The notes below the pieces were generated by a model. That model had not been told where the DNA came from. It did not search any database and was given only the letters and a program-made list of their open reading frames with translations. From NCBI GenBank assembly GCA_003210915.1, contig QCUA01000003.1:1-64000 (forward strand): a DNA stretch of 64,000 nt, written 5' to 3'. A program made the position numbers and the translations under genes. Below, piece by piece: positions 10,533 to 19,946 of the stretch; within the stretch, counting starts at the first letter, position 1; every line of letters starts with the position of its first letter. The DNA is from Prochlorococcus sp. AG-676-L21 (GTDB lineage Bacteria > Cyanobacteriota > Cyanobacteriia > PCC-6307 > Cyanobiaceae).

Positions 10533-11819
10533 TTAATTATTTGATAAATAACATAAGGAAATAGCAGCTGCTACAGAGGCATTTAAGCTCGAGGTCTTCC
10601 CTTTAAGAGGGATTTTAAGTAAATAATCACATTTTTTTTGGACTAGCAAAGAGATTCCCTTATTTTCTGCTCCAACTATTACAACAAAAGGAGCTTTTTC
10701 TTTAAATTCTGAAATGGGGACTTGCCCATCTCCAGATAAACCAATAATTATAAACCCCTTTTTCTTTAATTCATCAATAGCCCTATTTAGATTTACTACT
10801 CTGCTTACAGGTATATGCTCTAATGCTCCAGCAGCAACTTTTGCAACAGTTCCAGTTAAACCAGCAGATCTTCTTTGAGGAACAATAATACCTTTGCAAT
10901 CAAAAGCTTCTGCTGATCTAATAATTGCACCAAAGTTGTGAGGATCTGTCACCCCATCCAATGCAACAATAATAGGATTAGAGGCTTTACTTTTCGATAT
11001 ATCAATTAATTTTTCTAAAGATATTGACTCAGTAGAAGCATGTTGTAAAGCAATACCTTGATGAACGGCTCCGGATGTTAGTTGAGAGAGTCTAGACCAG
11101 TTCACCTCTTCTATTAAAACGCCTTTAGACTTAAGGTCTTTTAATAATAGGTAAAATTTTTCTGAAGAAAAAATTTCAGAAGTACACCAAATTCTATTGA
11201 TTGGTCTTTCACTATTTAAAGCAGCAAAAACAGAATGCTTACCCCAAATCCAGTCTTCAAAATTTCTTTCATTTGGACTTAATTGAAATTTTTTTGAACT
11301 GTTTTCAGAATAATTTTCAGTTTGCGGAGCGTTAGAGGAGAATCTTGTTTGTGGTTGATTAAAATTATTTCTAGGTTTTTCTTTTGATTTTAAGTAATTG
11401 TATTCATTACTTTTAAAATCGTCTTTTCTTTCGTAATCGTCTCTTCTATTAGAATCATCTCGCCTTTTAAAATTATCTCTTCTATTTGAATCGTCTCTTC
11501 TTTTAAAATCTTCTCTTCTATTAGAATCATCTCGCCTTTTAAAATTATCTCTTCTATTTGAATCGTCTCTTCTTTTAAAATCTTCTCTTCTATTAGAATC
11601 ATCTCGCCTTTTAAAATTATCTCTTCTATTTGAATCGTCTCTTCTTTTAAAATCGTCTCTTTTATTAGAATCGTCTCGCCTTTTAAAATTATCTCTTCTA
11701 TTTAAGTCGTCTCTTCTTTTAAAATCGTCTTGCCTTTTAAAATTATTTTTTGATTGTGATCTTCTATTTTCTGTATCATTCCTTTTTGTTGAATAATTAT
11801 TTTTAGAAAAGTTTTTCAT
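10533..11819 (-). CDS. rlmB: SpoU-family rRNA 2'-O-methyltransferase with a long charged repetitive N-terminus
   Basis: SPOUT motifs (LDGVTDPHNFGAIIRSAEAF, VIVGAENKGIS, IPLKGKTSSLNASVAAAI) after (FKRRDDSNRRDN)n-type repeats. Confidence 0.9.
   Translation of the reverse strand: MKNFSKNNYSTKRNDTENRRSQSKNNFKRQDDFKRRDDLNRRDNFKRRDDSNKRDDFKRRDDSNRRDNFKRRDDSNRREDFKRRDDSNRRDNFKRRDDSNRREDFKRRDDSNRRDNFKRRDDSNRRDDYERKDDFKSNEYNYLKSKEKPRNNFNQPQTRFSSNAPQTENYSENSSKKFQLSPNERNFEDWIWGKHSVFAALNSERPINRIWCTSEIFSSEKFYLLLKDLKSKGVLIEEVNWSRLSQLTSGAVHQGIALQHASTESISLEKLIDISKSKASNPIIVALDGVTDPHNFGAIIRSAEAFDCKGIIVPQRRSAGLTGTVAKVAAGALEHIPVSRVVNLNRAIDELKKKGFIIIGLSGDGQVPISEFKEKAPFVVIVGAENKGISLLVQKKCDYLLKIPLKGKTSSLNASVAAAISLCYLSNN
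11437..11722. repeat. Coding tandem repeat: about 12-aa units within a longer 24-aa/72-bp unit (FKRRDDSNRRDN/FKRRDDSNRRED)
   Basis: 'ttagaatcatctcgccttttaaaattatctcttctatttgaatcgtctcttcttttaaaat' recurs about every 72 bp. Confidence 0.9.
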
Positions 11820-11831
11820 AAATCTTATAGC

Positions 11832-12224
11832 TTATTTACACTCTAGGTATTCAAATAATTTAGACAATCTTTTAGGGTCTTTTAGAAATAACCAACCAAC
11901 TAAAGCTTCAAAACCTGTTGCTCTTGAATAGATAACAGGGTCTGACGATTTTGGAAATCGCTTTGTTTTATTTCTAGCTCGTCTTATTAAATTAATTTCA
12001 GATGAATTTAATAAATGTTCAATTTCATCTAATGATTTTGATTGAGCTTGAGCTTTTACTTCATTAACAACTGAAAGATGAAGATCTCTTGATTTTAATG
12101 GGATATGAATATGGCGTAATCTTTGATGTAACTCCCATACAGAATCCCCTAGCCAAGCAAGTTGAATAACACCTATCTCATCAGGAGAACCATGAGGAGC
12201 AAGATTTTGTATCCAATAATTCAA
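11832..12224 (-). CDS. mrnC: Mini-ribonuclease III
   Basis: IQLAWLGDSVWELHQRLRHI...YSRATGFEALVGWLFLKDPKRL; TTG start. Confidence 0.85.
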   Translation of the reverse strand: MNYWIQNLAPHGSPDEIGVIQLAWLGDSVWELHQRLRHIHIPLKSRDLHLSVVNEVKAQAQSKSLDEIEHLLNSSEINLIRRARNKTKRFPKSSDPVIYSRATGFEALVGWLFLKDPKRLSKLFEYLECK

Positions 12225-12586
12225 TGCTTCAAATAGAGCAAGGCTTCTTCAAGAGTAGCTTTCAAATTAAGAAAGTCTGCTAATCTTACAAGTTTTATAG
12301 TTTGAGCAACTCTAGAATTTCCAACTACAGAAAAACTTAGTTTAAGTTTTTTGCATTCCTTGGAAGTTTGAACAAGGGCACCTAATCCGGATGAATCAAG
12401 GAAATCTATTTTACTTAAATCGATTACAAATGACAGAGGTTCTTTTTTAAGGGTATTGGTAATAAAAGTTTTAAATTGTTTTTCAGAAAATGCGTCTAAT
12501 TGCCCTTTTAAAGTAAAAACAATTATATTTGCCTTTATTTCAATGTTGCCTCTTAAAGAAACAGTTAACTTTTGGAAATCTTCTAT
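12221..12586 (-). CDS. STAS-domain anti-anti-sigma-factor-like protein (absent from the supplied ORF track)
   Basis: Frame translates to (I)EDFQKLTVSLRGNIEIKANIIVFTLKGQLDAFSEKQFKTFITNTLKKEPLSFVIDLSKIDFLDSSGLGALVQTSKECKKLKLSFSVVGNSRVAQTIKLVRLADFLNLKATLEEALLYLKH*; STAS motif DLSKIDFLDSSGLGAL; GGAGGG 8 nt before ATA. Confidence 0.85.
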   Translation of the reverse strand: MEDFQKLTVSLRGNIEIKANIIVFTLKGQLDAFSEKQFKTFITNTLKKEPLSFVIDLSKIDFLDSSGLGALVQTSKECKKLKLSFSVVGNSRVAQTIKLVRLADFLNLKATLEEALLYLKH

Positions 12587-12652
12587 GGTTTAATCCCTCC
12601 AAAAAAAATTAATTTACTAAATGTAATTATCAAATCAAAAAGAATCAATATG

Positions 12653-13795
12653 TCAACATCTTTCTAACATTAGAGAAACAAATTTTTCAAATAAATAATC
12701 TGAATCATGAGGACCAGGACTTGCTTCTGGATGATATTGAACACTAAATATAGGCTTATTTATAAGTTTCAATCCGGCAACAGTTTTATCATTAAGATTC
12801 AGGTGGGTTATTTCAACTAATTCAGTGGACAAAGAATTTGGATCTATAGCAAAACCATGATTCTGACTTGTAATTTCAATATTATTATTATTCATGCCAC
12901 AAGGATGATTTAATCCACGATGTCCAAAAGGTAATTTATATGTTTTTCCACCTAATGCCAAACCAAATATTTGATGACCAAGACAAATACCAAACATAGG
13001 AATTTTTCCAAAATCTATTAGTGATTTAGCTAAGTTTATTCCATCAAGGACAGATGAAGGATCCCCTGGACCATTTGAGAAAAATATTCCATCAGGATCA
13101 TGATTTAAAACATCTTCAAATGAAGAATTTGAAGGCAAAACCAATATTTCACATCCATGTGAAACTAATCTATTGAGAATTGATTTTTTAATACCAAAAT
13201 CAATTGCGACAATTTTGAATTTACTTATATTAGTGTGTATTTTTTCTCTTACATCAAAATCAGTCATTGTAGTTTCTTTAAAAATATAATTTTTCTTTGT
13301 TGAAACATCTTTTGCTAAATTCAAACCTTGCATATTGGGAGTATTAGAAATAATTTCAAGACAACTATCAAAATCATTTTTTTCAGTAGTGATAACTCCA
13401 TTCATGGAACCATTCGATCTTAAAATTTTAACAAGAGCTCTTGTATCAATTCCATAAAGTCCAATAATATTTTTTTCTATTAGCCACTGATTAAAGTTTA
13501 ATTTAGATCTCCAATTACTATTATTATTTGAAAAATTACGCACAACTATACCTCTGACAGAATTATCTGATTCTGAATCTTCGAAATTGATTCCTGTATT
13601 TCCAATCTCAGGATAAGTAAATGTAATAATCTGGCCAAAATAACTTGGGTCAGTAATTACTTCCTGATAACCAGTCATACCAGTATTAAAAACAATTTCA
13701 CCAACAGTTGAACCCATCGCACCAAACGAATAACCAGTAAAAGTAATCCCATTACTCAAAACAAGTTTTGCATTTTTCTTAAAAGGATGATTCAT
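12653..13795 (-). CDS. carA: Carbamoyl-phosphate synthase small subunit
   Basis: Class I glutamine amidotransferase motif MFGICLGHQIFGLALGG; NTGMTGYQEVITDPSYFGQI. Confidence 0.97.
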   Translation of the reverse strand: MNHPFKKNAKLVLSNGITFTGYSFGAMGSTVGEIVFNTGMTGYQEVITDPSYFGQIITFTYPEIGNTGINFEDSESDNSVRGIVVRNFSNNNSNWRSKLNFNQWLIEKNIIGLYGIDTRALVKILRSNGSMNGVITTEKNDFDSCLEIISNTPNMQGLNLAKDVSTKKNYIFKETTMTDFDVREKIHTNISKFKIVAIDFGIKKSILNRLVSHGCEILVLPSNSSFEDVLNHDPDGIFFSNGPGDPSSVLDGINLAKSLIDFGKIPMFGICLGHQIFGLALGGKTYKLPFGHRGLNHPCGMNNNNIEITSQNHGFAIDPNSLSTELVEITHLNLNDKTVAGLKLINKPIFSVQYHPEASPGPHDSDYLFEKFVSLMLERC

Positions 13796-13810
13796 TAAAT
13801 GAAAAATTTA

Positions 13811-14842
13811 TTATGATTCAAGGTAGTTTTTCAAAAGCAAAAATTTATTCCAAGGTTCTGCTTTACTCATAGAGAACAAAGCTTTTTTAAATCCCTTTTC
13901 AATATCATCTTCAATTCCTGCAACCCAGAGTACTAATGCTGTATTTAAAGCGACTACATCCAAATGAGCCTTTTGACCTGAACCATTCAAAACAGATTTT
14001 AATATGTCTTCATAAGAGTCATCATTAGATACGATTAAATCTTTATTTGAAGTGTTTTGATAATTAAAGTCAGAGACATTTATTTTTGAATGTTTAAGCT
14101 TACCTTTATCTACAAATATTATTTTATTATCTCCTTCTAACGAAGCCTCATCTAGACCACCATAGCCATGAACAACGATTGCTCTATCCATTTCCATTCT
14201 GCTCAAAGCTGAAGCCATAGGATTAAGTAATTCATCAGAAGCAACCCCTAAAACTTGAGCATTAGGTCTTAAAGGATTTACTAATGGACCTAGTTGGTTA
14301 AAAACAGTTCTTATGCCAAGAGCCTTTCTCAAAGGAGCTAGTTTAATTAACGATTTGTGCCAAACAGGAGCAAATAAGAAAGTTATCCCAATTTGATCTA
14401 TTGAAGAAATAACCTTTTCTAAAGTGGAATTTAAATTAATCCCAAGATTTAACAAAACATCTGCAGAGCCAACTTTTCCACTAGCACTTTTATTACCGTG
14501 TTTTGCAATATTTACACCACATGATGAAGCTACGAAAGCAACAGCAGTAGAAATATTAAAAGTATTAGCCCCATCCCCACCAGTACCACAAGTATCAACC
14601 ATAAACAAATTAGGTCGTTCGACAGGCAATTTACAAGCATTTAAAAGTACATCTGCCATAGAAGATAATTCAGTTCCTGAAGCTCCTTTAGCTCTCAATG
14701 CACTCAAAAAAGCACCTGTTTGAACCTCCAATATTTCATCATTTAGCCATCTTTTCATTAAAATATTTGATGTCTCAGCATCAAGATCTTGCCCATGTAG
14801 CAACTGGTTTAGAATTTCAGAATTTGTTTTAATAACAGACAT
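13811..14842 (-). CDS. trpD: Anthranilate phosphoribosyltransferase
   Basis: [48 protein letters not shown]. Confidence 0.97.
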   Translation of the reverse strand: MSVIKTNSEILNQLLHGQDLDAETSNILMKRWLNDEILEVQTGAFLSALRAKGASGTELSSMADVLLNACKLPVERPNLFMVDTCGTGGDGANTFNISTAVAFVASSCGVNIAKHGNKSASGKVGSADVLLNLGINLNSTLEKVISSIDQIGITFLFAPVWHKSLIKLAPLRKALGIRTVFNQLGPLVNPLRPNAQVLGVASDELLNPMASALSRMEMDRAIVVHGYGGLDEASLEGDNKIIFVDKGKLKHSKINVSDFNYQNTSNKDLIVSNDDSYEDILKSVLNGSGQKAHLDVVALNTALVLWVAGIEDDIEKGFKKALFSMSKAEPWNKFLLLKNYLES

Positions 14843-14871
14843 TTATCTTTAGTGGATTTAAGGTTCGTGGC

Positions 14872-15186
14872 TCAATTAGAAGTATCAAAACCTGAACCGA
14901 CTAAATCTTTATTCGTATTTGAAGGTCTAAAATTATTTGACCATAATTTTATAGTCTTTAAAAAAAGATTATCCTTTGTTATGTTCCAAAATTTAAGTGT
15001 TTTTTCAATATCGTCTTTGATCTCGATTTCACCAGGGAAATTATCGTATCTATTAATTAATCTAGCTAAATTAATTAAGTCAAAATCTTCTGGTATCTCC
15101 TTAGATATAAGAGAATCTATAATCTTTTTATCAGTTGCATGCAAAGGATGAGTTTGTTCATTGCTCATAATAAAAAAAGAAATCAT
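14872..15186 (-). CDS. DUF3288-like conserved cyanobacterial protein
   Basis: MSNEQTHPLHATDKKIIDSLI...LARLINRYDNFPGEIEIKDDIEK; the ATG of MSNEQ (about 15168) is the likely start. Confidence 0.75.
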   Translation of the reverse strand: MISFFIMSNEQTHPLHATDKKIIDSLISKEIPEDFDLINLARLINRYDNFPGEIEIKDDIEKTLKFWNITKDNLFLKTIKLWSNNFRPSNTNKDLVGSGFDTSN

Positions 15187-15248
15187 TTATCAAACTAGCT
15201 CACATATTCGAAAATGAAACATTATCTTAATCATATGGGAATTTTTAA

Positions 15249-16994
15249 ATGAAGAATCTTAAATTAAAAGTCATATTTAAGTATTTAAAACCTTACAAAA
15301 AAGAATTTTTATATGGTGGGATCGCTCTCCTAGTAGTGAATATTTTGAGCATTCTAATACCTTTAGAAGTTAAAAACATAATAGATCAACTGAAAGATGG
15401 ATTTTCCTCTAGTTTCGTTATATCAAAATCATTATTGCTCATGTTTCTAGCAACATGCATGGGTCTTATAAGATTATTTTCAAGGCAAATTGTATTTGGG
15501 ATAGGAAGAAAAGTTGAAGTAAATCTTCGTCAAAAATTATTTGACCATCTACTAATTCAAGACCCTGATTGGATACAAAAAAAAGGTAGTGGAGATATTA
15601 TTAGTAGAGCTACTAGTGATGTAGAAAACATTAGAAGACTCTTAGGTTTCACAGTCTTAAGTTTATGTAATATCGTCCTAGCTTATTCTTTAACAATTCC
15701 TTCAATGTTATCGATTAATAAAACATTGACAGTAGCTGCATTAATGATATTTCCAATGATATTAGTAATAGTTAGTTTATTTGGAGGAAGAATGGTAAGT
15801 CAAAGAAAAATTCAACAAGAATCACTTTCCAAACTAAGTGATTTAATACAAGAAGATTTATCAGGGATAAGCGCTATAAAAATTTATGCACAAGAGGAGG
15901 CTGAAAAGAAACAATTTAATAATTACAATAAAGTTTATCGCAATTCAGCTATAAAGCTCGCAAGAACAGCAAGTACATTATTCCCTCTATTGCAAGGAAT
16001 ATCTTCAATTTCATTATTGATACTTTTAGGTCTAGGGACCTCTCAACTAGAAAACGGATTTATCACAATTGGTGGACTAGTTGCATTGATATTATTTGTT
16101 GAAAGACTTGTATTTCCAACAGCTCTATTAGGATTTACATTAAATACTTTTCAATTAGGACAAGTAAGTCTAGATAGAGTTGAAGAGATATTTCAGAACA
16201 ATCCAAAAATTACTGATAAACCAAAAGCTAAATTCATAAAGAAAAAAGTTAAAGGTACAATTGAGGCAAAGAATTTAAAAATAAAATACGAGGGTGCAAA
16301 ATTCAACTCCTTAAATAGATTAAATTTCAAAATTAATCCTGGAGAACTTATTGCGATAGTTGGTCCAGTAGGCTGTGGAAAAACAACTTTAGCTAAATCA
16401 TTAGGTAGAACTATTGAAATACCCGATGGACAATTATTTTTAGATGATATTGATATTAAGAATATTAAATTAAGAGATTTAAGAAAACACATTGCTATAG
16501 TGCCTCAAGAAGCATTTTTATTTACATCTACAATTTCTGAAAATTTAAAATTTGGAGATCCAAAAGCTTCAAGAAATGTAGTAAAAAAAAGTGCAGTAAA
16601 CGCAGGATTGATAGATGATATTAATAGTTTTCCAGAAGGTTTTAAAACAATTGTAGGTGAAAGAGGTATTACACTGAGTGGTGGTCAACGCCAAAGAACA
16701 GCATTAGGAAGAGCACTTTTAGTTGATGCTTCTGTAGTAGTACTTGATGATGCGTTGGCGAGTGTAGACAATAAAACTGCTTCTAAAATAATCGAGGAGA
16801 TGAGAGGAAATAAAAGTAAAACAATATTGATGATTAGTCATCAATTATCCGTGGCAGCAACTTGTGATAGGGTACTAGTAATGGATAAAGGTGAAATTGT
16901 GCAGGAGGGAATTCATAAAGATTTAATAACAACAAATGGTCTTTATAAAAAACTATGGGAGAGAGAAATAGCTACTAATATAATAAAAAGTTGA
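15249..16994 (+). CDS. ABC exporter, fused permease and ATPase (multidrug/lipid type)
   Basis: TM domain plus Walker A (GPVGCGKTT), signature LSGGQRQR, Walker B VVVLDDALASVD. Confidence 0.95.
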   Translation: MKNLKLKVIFKYLKPYKKEFLYGGIALLVVNILSILIPLEVKNIIDQLKDGFSSSFVISKSLLLMFLATCMGLIRLFSRQIVFGIGRKVEVNLRQKLFDHLLIQDPDWIQKKGSGDIISRATSDVENIRRLLGFTVLSLCNIVLAYSLTIPSMLSINKTLTVAALMIFPMILVIVSLFGGRMVSQRKIQQESLSKLSDLIQEDLSGISAIKIYAQEEAEKKQFNNYNKVYRNSAIKLARTASTLFPLLQGISSISLLILLGLGTSQLENGFITIGGLVALILFVERLVFPTALLGFTLNTFQLGQVSLDRVEEIFQNNPKITDKPKAKFIKKKVKGTIEAKNLKIKYEGAKFNSLNRLNFKINPGELIAIVGPVGCGKTTLAKSLGRTIEIPDGQLFLDDIDIKNIKLRDLRKHIAIVPQEAFLFTSTISENLKFGDPKASRNVVKKSAVNAGLIDDINSFPEGFKTIVGERGITLSGGQRQRTALGRALLVDASVVVLDDALASVDNKTASKIIEEMRGNKSKTILMISHQLSVAATCDRVLVMDKGEIVQEGIHKDLITTNGLYKKLWEREIATNIIKS

Positions 16995-17026
16995 AAAAGA
17001 CTTTTTAATAATTTACGTAGTTAAAA

Positions 17027-17755
17027 ATGTTTGAGTTTCTTAAAAAAATCATTAATAACCAAGAATCCATTGCAGGAGATGAAAAAATTTTTCTTCATAG
17101 AATATTAAATACAGACATAAAAGGGGATCCCAAGTCTCAAGAGGATTCAATAATATTTGGATGTGGATGTTTTTGGGGAGCAGAAAAGTGTTTTTGGAAA
17201 CTTCCAGGAGTTATTACAACTTCCGTAGGTTATGCAGGAGGAGAAAAAATTAACCCTAATTACTATGAAGTATGTTCTGGCATAACTGGACATGCAGAGG
17301 TGGTTAAGGTGGTTTGGAATATAAATGAAATAGATATTAGTGATTTATTAAAAATGTTCTGGGAATGTCATAATCCAACCCAAAAAGATAGACAAGGTAA
17401 TGATATGGGGACTCAATATAGATCAACAATTTACTATACGAATGACAGTAATAAAGAAAAAATTTACTCGAGCAAAGAAGCTTACCAAAAAGAACTTTAT
17501 AAGTATAATTTAGGAATAATAGAAACAGAGATAAAAAAAATTGAAACTTATTATTACGCTGAAGACTATCATCAACAGTATTTAGCTGTAGAAGGTAGTA
17601 GGCAATATTGTTCGGCATCTCCAACCAAGGTAAAGTTAGGAAGTTTCAAAAACTGTAATTACAAACTCCCTACTAAAATCTGGGATAATTTTAATTGGAA
17701 CATTGATAAATGTGTATTGAGATCTAATAATAAACCTATAGATATTAACAATTAA
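17027..17755 (+). CDS. msrA: Peptide methionine sulfoxide reductase MsrA
   Basis: FGCGCFWGAEKCFWKLPGVITTSVGYAGG...YHQQYL. Confidence 0.95.
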   Translation: MFEFLKKIINNQESIAGDEKIFLHRILNTDIKGDPKSQEDSIIFGCGCFWGAEKCFWKLPGVITTSVGYAGGEKINPNYYEVCSGITGHAEVVKVVWNINEIDISDLLKMFWECHNPTQKDRQGNDMGTQYRSTIYYTNDSNKEKIYSSKEAYQKELYKYNLGIIETEIKKIETYYYAEDYHQQYLAVEGSRQYCSASPTKVKLGSFKNCNYKLPTKIWDNFNWNIDKCVLRSNNKPIDINN

Positions 17756-17782
17756 AAGGCTTTTATATTTATAGTGACATTA

Positions 17783-17856
17783 CGGGGCGTAGCGCAGTTT
17801 GGTAGCGCACCACTTTGGGGTAGTGGGGGTCGTGGGTTCAAATCCCGCCGTTCCGA
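17783..17856 (+). tRNA. tRNA-Pro (anticodon GGG)
   Basis: Cloverleaf: CGGGGCG/CGTTCCG acceptor, CCACT-TTGGGGT-AGTGG anticodon arm, GTGGGTTCAAATCCCGC T-arm; CCA not encoded. Confidence 0.95.
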
Positions 17857-18015
17857 TTAAGATTCATAATCGTCTTTATTTATTAACGATTTGTAAAGCT
17901 TATACGAACTAATTCCAACAGCGATGAAAGTAAATGAAGAAAAAATTACACATATAATAATAGTAAGATTTGAGACTTCAACCTCTCCTAATTGATATGA
18001 GATAAAATAAATCAT
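17857..18015 (-). CDS. Small membrane protein, 52 aa
   Basis: MIYFISYQLGEVEVSNLTIIICVIFSSFTFIAVGISSYKLYKSLINKDDYES*; one TM helix; 3' end abuts the tRNA 3' end. Confidence 0.6.
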   Translation of the reverse strand: MIYFISYQLGEVEVSNLTIIICVIFSSFTFIAVGISSYKLYKSLINKDDYES

Positions 18016-18075
18016 TCGTAAAAAAAATTAAAAAAACACTAACATAGAATTGCTGATATATTTTAATTTAATTTG

Positions 18076-18876
18076 TTATAAATTTAAAAGGATCAAAATT
18101 CCAAATGCCAATCTGTAGTAAATAAATATTTTAAGTCCATTAGAGGAAACATACTTTATACAAAAATCAATAGCTAATAAAGAAGAGAAGAAAGTTGTAA
18201 TTAATCCAACACAAAGAGGAAGAAATGGAAATATTGAAAATTGATTTAATGATCTAAAAAACTCAACAATCGCCGCTAATAAGATTGCAGGAATACCAAG
18301 AAAGAATGAAAATTTAGCTGCATCTTTTCTATTCCATCCTGACAAAAGAGCAATAGAAATAGTAGCTCCTGAACGAGATACTCCTGGTAAAATTGCAAAG
18401 GCTTGGGCAATACCTATATATAAACTGTTTAGATATTTATGATTATTTAAATTAATTGATTTATTAGTAGCTGTATCAGCAAAAAGCATAATTAACGACA
18501 TCAAAATAGAAATTAGAGCTATTGAAAGATTTGAACGTAAAAACGAATCAGAGAATACTGGAAGAAATAGAATTATAATTCCACCAAAAAAAACAATTGG
18601 AATTGTACCTATAAAGATAGATTTATATAATTTATTAATCAAAAATGAATATCTTAGATTTCTAGAATTTGTATTATTGAATTTAAAAATACTTTTCCTG
18701 AAATACCAAAATATCGCAAAAACACTTCCAATTTGTATGATTGCAGATAAGGAAGAACCAGGATCATCAATTCCAAATAATAGAGAGATAATTTTTAAAT
18801 GAGCAGTACTACTTACAGGAATAAATTCCGTTAAACCTTGAATAATTCCATAAAAAATAAACTTTAAAAATTCCAA
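18076..18876 (-). CDS. uppP: Undecaprenyl-diphosphatase
   Basis: GIIQGLTEFIPVSSTAHLKI...ILPGVSRSGATISIALLSGW. Confidence 0.96.
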   Translation of the reverse strand: MEFLKFIFYGIIQGLTEFIPVSSTAHLKIISLLFGIDDPGSSLSAIIQIGSVFAIFWYFRKSIFKFNNTNSRNLRYSFLINKLYKSIFIGTIPIVFFGGIIILFLPVFSDSFLRSNLSIALISILMSLIMLFADTATNKSINLNNHKYLNSLYIGIAQAFAILPGVSRSGATISIALLSGWNRKDAAKFSFFLGIPAILLAAIVEFFRSLNQFSIFPFLPLCVGLITTFFSSLLAIDFCIKYVSSNGLKIFIYYRLAFGILILLNL

Positions 18877-18955
18877 TAGTTTATATACAAAATATTTCCA
18901 ATAATAATATCAATTAAAATAATACAATTTACTTTCTAATAAGAAAAGCTAAGAT

Positions 18956-19243
18956 ATGAATGTTATGAAAAAATATTTTTTTAAAATAATTCTTTTTCTA
19001 AGTATTTTCATATATTCTGATGGTGTTAAAGCTGATTATTGGTTAGTAATTGGAACCTACAGACAAGGACCAGGAGGAAGACCTGAGGTAAGTGGAATAA
19101 CAAGCCCATCTTTGCATACTATTCCAATGAAAGATATAGATACATGTGAAAAAGCTGGTAATAAAATTTCAAACGAAATTTATAAACCTGTGTGGCAATT
19201 TGATAATAAATGGACTTGTATATATGGCGGAATTTCTAAATAG
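18956..19243 (+). CDS. Small secreted hypothetical protein
   Basis: Signal peptide; DYWLVIGTYRQGPGGRPEVSGITSPSLHTIPMKDIDTCEKAG. Confidence 0.7.
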   Translation: MNVMKKYFFKIILFLSIFIYSDGVKADYWLVIGTYRQGPGGRPEVSGITSPSLHTIPMKDIDTCEKAGNKISNEIYKPVWQFDNKWTCIYGGISK

Positions 19244-19245
19244 TA

Positions 19246-19380
19246 TTATCTTTTCACGTCGTGGGCGCAACCATCTCCCTTGTAATTTTCACTTTCGTAA
19301 AAATCATTTTTTGTTCCAAAAAATAATGTTAATAATACAAAAGGCAAACTAATTATAAAAAGTACTACTGTGAGATCCAT
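19246..19380 (-). CDS. Small membrane protein, 44 aa
   Basis: MDLTVVLFIISLPFVLLTLFFGTKNDFYESENYKGDGCAHDVKR*. Confidence 0.6.
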   Translation of the reverse strand: MDLTVVLFIISLPFVLLTLFFGTKNDFYESENYKGDGCAHDVKR

Positions 19381-19414
19381 TATGATTCAGTATGTCTAAT
19401 ATTTTAAAAAGAAA

Positions 19415-19540
19415 TTAATAATCGGTTGGTCCTTTTAATCCAAGGTAAAAAAAAGCTCCAAGACCGATCAATACTAAAACTCCCGCAATAGCGGCTGAGG
19501 GAACAAAACCCCCGATTGCAAAAGTTGCTAATTGACTCAT
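19415..19540 (-). CDS. Small single-TM protein, 41 aa (family also at 52554-52691)
   Basis: MSQLATFAIGGFVPSAAIAGVLVLIGLGAFFYLGLKGPTDY*. Confidence 0.75.
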   Translation of the reverse strand: MSQLATFAIGGFVPSAAIAGVLVLIGLGAFFYLGLKGPTDY

Positions 19541-19625
19541 TATAATAAACAAAAATATAACTTAATAATATCAATAAAACCCATACAGGTCGTTAAAAAT
19601 TCTGACTCGAAGACAATTAAAATTA

Positions 19626-19853
19626 TTATGCAACTAAAGTTGCATCTTCATTCTCAGATGAAATTCTTATCCTCTCTTCTAGTTTAGGGCCATACAATTC
19701 ATTACCCCAAATCTCAACTCTAGAATCATTAGGAGCCATAAAAGTAAGAATATCAGTAGGAAATAAAACTCTCTCTAGAAAAAAATTCGAAGGGCCAATA
19801 CACCTCAAAACCACCATTCTGGAGCCTTCATTTTTATAAGAAAACTCAATCAT
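19626..19853 (-). CDS. DUF1830-like protein
   Basis: MIEFSYKNEGSRMVVLRCIGPSNFFLERVLFPTDILTFMAPNDSRVEIWG. Confidence 0.75.
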   Translation of the reverse strand: MIEFSYKNEGSRMVVLRCIGPSNFFLERVLFPTDILTFMAPNDSRVEIWGNELYGPKLEERIRISSENEDATLVA

Positions 19854-19946
19854 CTAAGAAAATCAAAAAGTTAATTAATTAAACACTAAGAAAATAAATT
19901 AAAAATGTATAAAAAATTACAAAATAAAATTTTATTTGGAAAAAGG

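Noticed and set aside
11390-11602. Same-strand alternate-frame ORF (MILIEEKILKEETIQIEEIIL...)
   Set aside because: By-product of the tandem repeat in the rRNA methyltransferase gene, read out of frame
11437-11722. CRISPR-like periodic repeats
   Set aside because: No unique spacers; the units are contiguous, vary by substitution and stay in frame with the methyltransferase
14424-14723. 99-aa plus-strand ORF inside trpD
   Set aside because: Antisense shadow of the conserved TrpD glycine-rich region
14852-15151. 99-aa plus-strand ORF opposite the DUF3288-like gene
   Set aside because: The minus strand encodes the recognised small cyanobacterial protein
19146-19352. 68-aa plus-strand ORF
   Set aside because: Out-of-frame overlap with the secreted protein 18956-19243 and antisense to the 44-aa membrane ORF, both of which look more coding-like
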